Origin: Deltaproteobacteria bacterium
GTDB lineage: Bacteria > Desulfobacterota > Desulfarculia > Adiutricales > Adiutricaceae
Assembly (NCBI GenBank): GCA_031278795.1
Contig: JAITJT010000123.1
Location: 1-9,536 of the forward strand
Direction of reading: 5' to 3'
DNA: 9,536 bases
Below, one piece after another: positions 4,740 to 9,536 of this stretch. Below the pieces are notes generated by a model. That model worked only from the letters and a program-made list of their open reading frames with translations, did not search any database and was not told where the DNA came from. The stretch's first letter is position 1. Each line of letters opens with the position of its first letter. Both the position numbers and the translations under genes were made by a program.

Positions 4740-6902
4740 TTGTACGCATCAGACGTAATCGCATTGGCCGGAAACCCTAACTCCGGCAAGACAACAGCTT
4801 TCAACCACTACACTGGCGCCCGCCAGCACGTGGGCAACTACCCTGGCATAACCGTCGAGAAAAAGGAGGGTACGGCCCACCTGGACGGAAAGAACATCAT
4901 CCTGGTGGATCTCCCCGGCACCTACTCACTCACAGCCTACTCCCTAGAGGAGGTCGTGGCGCGGAAGGTTCTGGCGGAGGACAGGCCCGGGGCGGTGATT
5001 GACGTCCTCAACGCCGGGGTTCTCAACCGCAACCTCTATCTCTCGGTTCAGCTCCTGGAGCTGGGCATGCCAATCGTTCTGGCCCTCAACATGATGGATG
5101 AGGCCGAGTCCCAGGGCCTCAAGGTCAACATTAAGCGCCTAGAGGAGCTCACGGGAATCAAGTGCTTCCCCTGTGTGGCCAGAAACGGGGATGGCCTGGA
5201 AGCGGCTCTCAGAGCCGCGGTGGATCTGGCCAAGGAGACCCAGGGCCGGGCCAAGCCACTGGAGATATCCTACGGGACGGATCTGGATCTGGCTCTGCAA
5301 GAGATGACTCCCATAGTGGAGGATTCCAAGCTCCTAACTAACTTCTATCCGGCGCGCTGGGTGGCCCTCAAGTTTTTGGAAAACGACAAGGACATAATCG
5401 ACAGGGCCAAGACCCTAAACGCCGATGCCTCGAATAAGCTACTCGCCATTGTCCAGAAGGTGACCAACCACCTGAAGACCACGATGGATAGCTACCCAGA
5501 GGCCATGATAGCCGACTATCGCTACGGCTGGATTAGCTCGGTTCTTAAAAACGGAGTCCTGGAGAACGTGGAGGAGGTCTTCGCCCGCACGGATTTCTCG
5601 GACAAGGTGGACAAGGTCCTGACCCACAGGATACTGGGCCCGGCCATCCTCCTGGTGGTGCTCTATCTGCTCTATTACGCGACAATAGAGCTGGGAGACT
5701 ATCCCATGGGCTGGCTGGAGACCTTCTTTGGCTGGCTCTCGGATGCCGCGAGCAATGCCATAACGTCCCCTGGCCTTAGATCCCTCGTCTGCGACGGCAT
5801 AATAGCCGGTGTGGGCGGGGTCTTGGGTTTCGTGCCCCTTATAATGATCATGTTCCTCTTCATCTCCGTATTGGAGGACTCGGGCTACATGGCCCGTGTC
5901 GCCTATATGATGGACAGGGTGTTCAGGATATTCGGGCTCCACGGCGCATCCATCATGCCTTTCATCGTAAGCGGTGGAATAGCCGGAGGCTGCGCGGTGC
6001 CCGGCGTCATGGCCACTAGAACCCTAAGGTCACCCAAGGAGAGGCTAGCCACCATCCTCACGGTTCCCTTCATGATGTGCGGGGCCAAGATTCCGGTCTT
6101 TTTGCTCTTCGTGAGCATCTTCTTCGCCCAGCATGAGGCCCTGTACATGTTCATGTTCACCCTGGGCGGCTGGGCAGCGGCCCTCCTGGTGGCCCTCGCC
6201 CTGAGGCACACCCTCATCCGCGGCAAGGCCACGCCCTTCGTCATGGAGCTTCCGCCCTACCGCCTGCCTCTGGTCTCGGGGGTCATCATCCACACCCTGG
6301 AGCGCACCTGGCAGTACATCAAGAAGGCCGGAACCGTGATCCTGGCCATCTCCATCCTCATCTGGGCGGCCATGACCTATCCCTCGCTTCCGGCTGACCA
6401 CGAGGAGCAACAGAGCCAGCAGGTGGCGGCCATTGAGGCCAACTCGAGCCTCTCGGACGAGGACAAACAGGCTCAGATATCTGAGATAGAGAACGCCGAC
6501 CAGAGCTCTCATTTGGCCAACTCCTACGCCGGCCGCCTGGGAAGGTCCCTGGAGCCCGTGACCAAGTTCGCGGGCTTTGACTGGCAGACAAATATAGCGC
6601 TAATTGGCGGCATAATGGCCAAGGAGGTGGTTATAACCACCCTGGGCACCGCCTACTCCCTAGGCTCCGTGGACGAGGAGGACGACTCGACGCTTAAGGA
6701 AAAGGTCCAAAACGATCCCCACTGGAGTTTGCCCAACACCATGGCCTTCCTGGTCTTCACCCTCCTCTACTCGCCCTGCTTCGTGACCCTTCTAGTCATC
6801 AAGCAGGAGACCGGAAAGTGGCGCTGGACCTTCTTCAGCCTCTTCTTTAACTTGGCCCTGGCCTTTGTCATGGCGGCCATAGTGAGGCAGTGCATGCTCT
6901 AA
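4740..6902 (+). CDS. feoB: Ferrous iron transporter FeoB (GTPase/permease)
   Basis: 720 residues. FeoB imports Fe2+ across the inner membrane. The cytosolic G domain shows G1 GNPNSGKTT (11-19), switch region VGNYPGITVE (31-40), G3 DLPG (57-60) and G4 NMMD (117-120). A helical regulatory domain follows to about 290. The membrane domain starts near 300. The first Gate region is about 355-460, with GGCAVPGVMATRTL (416-429) and PFMMCGAKIPVF (443-454). The second Gate contains YSPCFVTLLVIKQETG (677-692). Both conserved gate cysteines are present (C418, C680), plus C447. Relative to the common GCNVP motif this protein has GCAVP. A charged insert of about 45 residues (551-595) precedes the GRLGRSLEPV loop. 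Length is close to the usual 700-770. TTG is the only start that fits (see the ribosome site). Expression should be under Fur from 3741. Confidence 0.96.
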   Translation: MYASDVIALAGNPNSGKTTAFNHYTGARQHVGNYPGITVEKKEGTAHLDGKNIILVDLPGTYSLTAYSLEEVVARKVLAEDRPGAVIDVLNAGVLNRNLYLSVQLLELGMPIVLALNMMDEAESQGLKVNIKRLEELTGIKCFPCVARNGDGLEAALRAAVDLAKETQGRAKPLEISYGTDLDLALQEMTPIVEDSKLLTNFYPARWVALKFLENDKDIIDRAKTLNADASNKLLAIVQKVTNHLKTTMDSYPEAMIADYRYGWISSVLKNGVLENVEEVFARTDFSDKVDKVLTHRILGPAILLVVLYLLYYATIELGDYPMGWLETFFGWLSDAASNAITSPGLRSLVCDGIIAGVGGVLGFVPLIMIMFLFISVLEDSGYMARVAYMMDRVFRIFGLHGASIMPFIVSGGIAGGCAVPGVMATRTLRSPKERLATILTVPFMMCGAKIPVFLLFVSIFFAQHEALYMFMFTLGGWAAALLVALALRHTLIRGKATPFVMELPPYRLPLVSGVIIHTLERTWQYIKKAGTVILAISILIWAAMTYPSLPADHEEQQSQQVAAIEANSSLSDEDKQAQISEIENADQSSHLANSYAGRLGRSLEPVTKFAGFDWQTNIALIGGIMAKEVVITTLGTAYSLGSVDEEDDSTLKEKVQNDPHWSLPNTMAFLVFTLLYSPCFVTLLVIKQETGKWRWTFFSLFFNLALAFVMAAIVRQCML

Positions 6903-6939
6903 CAGTTCAATTCCTCAAACAATCTCGACCTGGCAAGGA

Positions 6940-6981
6940 ACCGGCTCTTTGGCGATAAAACGCCAAGGGGCCGGTTTTTTT
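6940..6981 (+). terminator. Strong intrinsic terminator after feoB
   Basis: ACCGGCTCTTTGGCG (6940-6954) and CGCCAAGGGGCCGGT (6961-6975) form a 15-bp stem with two G-U wobbles and the loop ATAAAA, followed by seven T residues. It lies 38 nt after the feoB stop and ends the feo transcript. Confidence 0.93.
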
Positions 6982-7026
6982 CTCCTATTACCCAGAGCTT
7001 TTGAAAATACTTAGCTGAATTCTGGC

Positions 7027-7054
7027 TTGACGTATGCCTTTTCTTGCTTATAAA
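7027..7054 (+). promoter_or_regulatory. Candidate sigma70 promoter with inverted repeat across the -10
   Basis: TTGACG (7027-7032), a 16-nt spacer and TATAAA (7049-7054) give five of six matches in each box. GTATGC (7032-7037) and GCATAC (7055-7060) flank the spacer and -10 as a perfect inverted repeat, extendable by TTT/AAA with one bulged C. That is a plausible repressor operator. Nothing large starts within 300 nt downstream, so the product is unclear. Confidence 0.45.
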
Positions 7055-7203
7055 GCATACAAGAACTTGTTGCACTGCGCCATTGGAGCGAGAAATGTGG
7101 AGCTGAAGTGAGATCATATAAAAAACCCTTTATTTCATAAAGTAAAACATGTAAAATGATTTGAATTTTCAGTTAAATTAACATTTTTCCAGAGTCTGGA
7201 ATC

Positions 7204-7320
7204 ATGCGACATAATTTTGCCCTGGAGCGGTCAAAAATATTGACTGATTCTTTTTCTATTTTTGCTTTCTTTCTTCTCATTTTCTCTGTTTTAAGTTTTT
7301 TTAGCTTGTTATTTTTGTAA
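7204..7320 (+). CDS. Possible 38-aa hydrophobic peptide
   Basis: The ATG at 7204 opens 38 codons. The product starts MRHNFALERSKILTDS, then is almost wholly hydrophobic and Phe/Leu-rich (about 17-38), ending at TAA. The ribosome site is weak (GGA, 5-6 nt before). It resembles the candidate at 3025-3147 in size and layout (polar N-terminus, single membrane span), but both lie in T-rich DNA where such frames arise easily. No homolog is recognised. Confidence 0.18.
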   Translation: MRHNFALERSKILTDSFSIFAFFLLIFSVLSFFSLLFL

Positions 7321-7345
7321 TTCTTTATATTTTATATTTTTTAAA

Positions 7346-7415
7346 GTTAATTAACTTGATATTAGTCATCTTTGCATTAGTTAGCATAATGCTAATTATT
7401 TAAATGTTAATTAGC
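7346..7415. promoter_or_regulatory. Cluster of palindromes before the inverse-autotransporter gene, likely operator/promoter region
   Basis: GTTAATTAAC (7346-7355) is a perfect palindrome. TTAGCAT-A-ATGCTAA (7381-7395) is a perfect 7-1-7 inverted repeat and contains CATAAT (7385-7390), a possible -10. GCTAATTA (7391-7398) pairs perfectly with TAATTAGC (7408-7415). The symmetry and position, 27-96 nt before the start codon, suggest binding of a dimeric repressor. The sequence does not match the Fur consensus. The -35 is poor. Confidence 0.45.
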
Positions 7416-7441
7416 TAAACATAAGCGAAGTGGATAGGTCT

Positions 7442-8911
7442 ATGTCTGTACTTTCTAAAGTGAAAAAAACCATCAATCCCATTCTATTGGCCCTGCTTTT
7501 AACTTTCTTCCTCTCCTGCGCCCTGGAACAGGACTCGGTCAATCGGGGCCCCATGCGCTCGGATCCCCAGGCCTCCCAGAGGGCGCTCCCCGGTGGGGGG
7601 CCAGCTCCGGGAGAAGAAGTGGTGTTTTCCCCGGAAAATCCCACGGACTTCAACGCCTATCACATGGAGAGGCTTCCCATCTATCCCCAGGCCCAGCTCC
7701 AACCCGCGGAGGGATTCCCGGGTACCGAGGGCTATGTCCAACCCCAGGCAGGCTCCGGATCTATTGATTTCCTTAGATCCCGCGAGCTCAACTGGCTCTT
7801 GGGTTTCATGGGGGTTCCCAGCCTTCCGGAGAAGGTCAGCGGAGAGGACTACGACTACAAGGCCTACAGGCCTCACTCCCTGGGCTCCAGGTTGAAACGC
7901 AACCCCGACGGTTCCTACGGTTCCCAGTCCTCCACGGTCATAGCCCCCCAGCTGGACTCCCTGGACACCAGGCTCATGGACATGGCGGTCTCAGCCGGCA
8001 CCTCGGCCATCAGCGCCTGGACGGAAGGCTGGCTAGCCAGCCACGGTAACGCCAAGGTGAGCCTGGCTCTCTCCACCGACGGCTTCTTCTCCGGCTCCAT
8101 CGACTACCTGAGCCCCATCTATGACAGCACCCGCACGGCGGTCTTCTCCCAGTTTGGTGTCAGGACCATGCCTGGAAAGCGCATCATAGGTAATCTTGGT
8201 CTGGGTCAGCGCGTCTTCTTCAATGAAAACACCATGGCGCTGGGCTACAACATCTTCCTGGACCAAGACTTCACCAGGGGCCACATACGTGGCGGAGCGG
8301 GCATGGAGTACTGGTGGGACTGGGTTAGGCTCTCGGCCAACTACTACAAACCCCTCTCCAGCTGGAGACCCTCCAAGGATCTAGACGGCTCCCTCTTCCA
8401 GGAGAGGCCGGCTGAGGGCTGGGACGCCAGGGTAACTGGCTATCTGCCCTTCTACCGCAATTTGGCCATCAACGCGGCCATGGAGGAGTGGTACGGCGAC
8501 CATGTGGCAGCCGGTGGCTCCGTGTCCAAGCTCTCGCGCAATCCAAAGGTCTGGGAGTACGGCCTGGCCTGGACGCCCATACCCATCTTGACCATATCCG
8601 GCCAAAACCGCTCCTGGGACGGCAGGAACGAGGCCAGCGTTTTTCTGACCTTCAACTACCGTTTCGGTGTGCCTATAGATGAGCAGCTGCGCGCGTCCAA
8701 TGTCCCGGAGGCCAGGAGCGTGGACGGTTCCAGGCACGATTTCGTGAACCGCCAGAACAACATGTACCTGGAGTACCGCGCCATACCCGGAAAGCACATA
8801 ATCAAGATCATGAAATCACCCAACAGCGCCAAGCCTAATGTCTTGTTGGTGAAAATATATGACGCCTGGGGAAATCCCGTTAACGGGCAAGTGGTGGGTG
8901 TCGCGAGCTAA
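7442..8911 (+). CDS. Inverse autotransporter beta-barrel protein (intimin/invasin family), truncated passenger
   Basis: 489 residues from ATG at 7442; AAGTGG (7428-7433) fits this start better than the in-frame GTG at 7430. The N-terminus is a basic, hydrophobic signal ending LTFFLSC (C26), resembling a lipobox though with Phe at -3. Residues 27-170 are Pro/Gly-rich linker. Residues about 175-410 form the inverse-autotransporter barrel (PF11924 type), rich in aromatic strand motifs such as GYNIFLDQDFTRGHIRGG, RLSANYYKPLSSW and FLTFNYRFGVP. The plug/linker follows as SVDGSRHDFVNRQNN, then YLEYR, as in intimins. The protein then ends in VLLVKIYDAWGNPVNGQVVG, the first strands of a Big_1 (Ig-like) domain, so the adhesive passenger is almost absent. 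No LysM domain is seen. It should sit in the outer membrane. Start choice and lipidation are uncertain. Confidence 0.85.
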   Translation: MSVLSKVKKTINPILLALLLTFFLSCALEQDSVNRGPMRSDPQASQRALPGGGPAPGEEVVFSPENPTDFNAYHMERLPIYPQAQLQPAEGFPGTEGYVQPQAGSGSIDFLRSRELNWLLGFMGVPSLPEKVSGEDYDYKAYRPHSLGSRLKRNPDGSYGSQSSTVIAPQLDSLDTRLMDMAVSAGTSAISAWTEGWLASHGNAKVSLALSTDGFFSGSIDYLSPIYDSTRTAVFSQFGVRTMPGKRIIGNLGLGQRVFFNENTMALGYNIFLDQDFTRGHIRGGAGMEYWWDWVRLSANYYKPLSSWRPSKDLDGSLFQERPAEGWDARVTGYLPFYRNLAINAAMEEWYGDHVAAGGSVSKLSRNPKVWEYGLAWTPIPILTISGQNRSWDGRNEASVFLTFNYRFGVPIDEQLRASNVPEARSVDGSRHDFVNRQNNMYLEYRAIPGKHIIKIMKSPNSAKPNVLLVKIYDAWGNPVNGQVVGVAS

Positions 8912-8917
8912 GGGAAA

Positions 8918-8946
8918 AGGCTTTTGCCGCGAAGCGGCAAAAGCCT
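8918..8946. terminator. Perfect 13-bp hairpin after the inverse-autotransporter stop
   Basis: AGGCTTTTGCCGC (8918-8930) and GCGGCAAAAGCCT (8934-8946) flank a GAA loop. The apex reads GCGAAGC, an exceptionally stable mini-hairpin in DNA. On the plus strand no T-tract follows. On the minus strand it is followed by TTTTCCC, so it reads better as a terminator for antisense transcription, or as an mRNA 3' stabiliser or REP-like palindrome. Confidence 0.6.
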
Positions 8947-9061
8947 ATCTCATCCATCGGCCCATCTCCACTTAGTCTTTTACCTGAGTCCTTTCCAGGT
9001 GCCTTAATGATCTTGGCCCTATCCGCGCTTTTTCCCCAGGAAATGATAATAAAATCGCCAG

Positions 9062-9088
9062 ATTCCCCTGAGCGCTCAGGGGAATTTT
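9062..9088 (+). terminator. Palindromic intrinsic terminator
   Basis: ATTCCCCTGAGC (9062-9073) and GCTCAGGGGAAT (9074-9085) form a perfect palindrome, with the central bases making the loop. TTTT ends at 9088 and more T residues follow after AC. It lies 150 nt beyond the autotransporter stop and is the clearest plus-strand terminator for that gene. It also insulates the FecR-domain gene. Confidence 0.8.
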
Positions 9089-9104
9089 ACATTTTTGGCC
9101 TTGT

Positions 9105-9135
9105 AAATCCGTCTCCTCGTAAAAATCCGTCTCCT
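9105..9135 (+). repeat. Direct repeat AAATCCGTCTCCT, two copies, period 18
   Basis: The identical 13-mers at 9105-9117 and 9123-9135 are separated by five bases. It may be a small local duplication or a pair of regulator sites upstream of the FecR-domain gene. Confidence 0.5.
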
Positions 9136-9303
9136 ACTAGAAAGATTATCGTAAATTCATCAAAAGTAAATTTCAGCGCCTTTCCATGTTTTTCCCTAAA
9201 CGTGAATATTAGCTAATGGTTTTACACAACACTTGTTTTTAGCCCATACGCCAATTGAAGCTTAGTGATAAAGGCCCCAAAAGTATTTAGCGTTAGGACG
9301 CTC

Positions 9304-9536
9304 ATGATTTGTAAATCGCTTAAAACCCGCAAACAAACACTCTCCGCGGCATATATCACGGCATTAATGTTGGTATTGTGTTTTGCCATAAGCTTTCTAT
9401 CAATTTCAGATGCCTTGGCCCAAAGCGATGCCCCCAAGGTGCTCTCCATCATGGGAAAGGCCGAGATTAAATCCTCAGGCCGCTCAAGGGAGGCCAAGAC
9501 AGGTGACTTGATACAACCTGGAGAAAGCGTGGAGCT
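9304..9536 (+). CDS. Secreted FecR-domain protein, N-terminal part (runs off window)
   Basis: 77 codons are visible from ATG at 9304, which follows AGGA (9295-9298) at 5-nt spacing. The N-terminus has a basic region and hydrophobic core (about 13-36) with an AxA cleavage motif (ALA, 37-39, before Q40), so export to the periplasm or beyond is predicted. From residue 46, VLSIMGKAEIK, then the spaced TGDLIQPGESVEL matches the start of the FecR fold: a glycine-punctuated beta domain with the 'G D.I..G..v.L' pattern. FecR domains occur in anti-sigma regulators and, with a signal peptide as here, in free periplasmic or surface proteins of unknown role. This signal-peptide form argues against a classical FecR anti-sigma factor, which has an N-terminal cytoplasmic domain. 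Confidence 0.72.
   Translation, partial: MICKSLKTRKQTLSAAYITALMLVLCFAISFLSISDALAQSDAPKVLSIMGKAEIKSSGRSREAKTGDLIQPGESVE

Larger units (their letters stand above)
6982..7441. other. AT-rich spacer between feoB terminator and the inverse-autotransporter gene
   Basis: This stretch has no convincing long gene. It contains a good promoter match (7027-7054), a 38-codon hydrophobic ORF (7204-7320), a T-rich tract (7250-7345), and then a dense cluster of palindromes built on TTAAT/GCTAA (7346-7415) immediately before the next gene. The promoter could drive a long leader for that gene or a separate small transcript. Confidence 0.5.
8947..9303. other. Spacer between the inverse-autotransporter and FecR-domain genes
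   Basis: There is no credible gene here; a 69-codon frame from 9007 runs through the palindromic terminator and lacks a ribosome site. The spacer contains the terminator at 9062-9088, an 18-nt period duplication at 9105-9135, and a 10-bp palindrome ATTAGCTAAT (9208-9217). Nine bases of that palindrome, ATTAGCTAA, also occur at 7410-7418 upstream of the autotransporter gene. Confidence 0.5.

Noticed and set aside
5439..6591. Several long minus-strand frames within feoB
   Set aside because: These are shadows of the GC-biased feoB codons, with no start signals and with His/Gly/Arg-rich nonsense composition.
9044..9050. Fur half-site TGATAAT before the palindromic terminator
   Set aside because: The second half (AAATCGC) does not match, and there is no promoter there.
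9007..9216. 69-codon plus-strand frame after the autotransporter gene
   Set aside because: It runs through a perfect palindromic terminator and the direct repeats and has no ribosome site.
9222..9497. 91-codon minus-strand frame
   Set aside because: It lies antisense to the FecR-domain gene, whose signal peptide, ribosome site and domain are clear.

Overview
The window comes from a Gram-negative bacterium. It carries a heptose-phosphate phosphatase of LPS core synthesis, an outer-membrane inverse-autotransporter barrel and a Fur-type iron promoter. Coding regions are moderately GC-rich with frequent AGG and ATA codons. The spacers are strikingly AT-rich. The FeoB variant, the FeoB-associated Cys-rich peptide and this coding/spacer contrast would fit a Desulfobacterota-like (deltaproteobacterial), possibly host-associated organism. 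That placement is an inference, not a demonstration.

Layout. On the minus strand lie the start of a GmhB-type phosphatase (runs off the left edge, 362 to 1) and, upstream of it, a 3-isopropylmalate dehydrogenase family gene (1658 to 501). From 1659 to about 3700 there is a 2-kb AT-rich desert without a convincing gene. It holds several inverted repeats, one candidate extended -10 promoter followed by a 40-codon membrane-peptide ORF, and two small GC-richer islands.

The best-supported system is a ferrous-iron uptake locus on the plus strand. It has a near-consensus sigma70 promoter (3706-3734), a Fur box at the expected transcription start (3741-3755), a leader of about 180 nt with three hairpins, a 59-aa FeoB-associated Cys-rich membrane peptide (3920-4099) with an intrinsic terminator overlapping its stop, feoA (4238-4516), an exact-period heptamer tandem repeat, feoB from a TTG start (4740-6902), and a strong terminator (6940-6981). 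Fur with Fe2+ would shut the locus off when iron is plentiful. The peptide and FeoA are expected to act with the FeoB GTPase/permease in the inner membrane.

After a 0.5-kb AT-rich spacer with a candidate promoter, a tiny hydrophobic ORF and a cluster of palindromes comes an inverse-autotransporter (intimin/invasin family) beta-barrel gene (7442-8911). It ends inside what looks like the first Big_1-type passenger domain and has a lipoprotein-like signal. Two hairpins follow, one a clear terminator. The right edge holds the start of a secreted FecR-domain protein (9304 to end).
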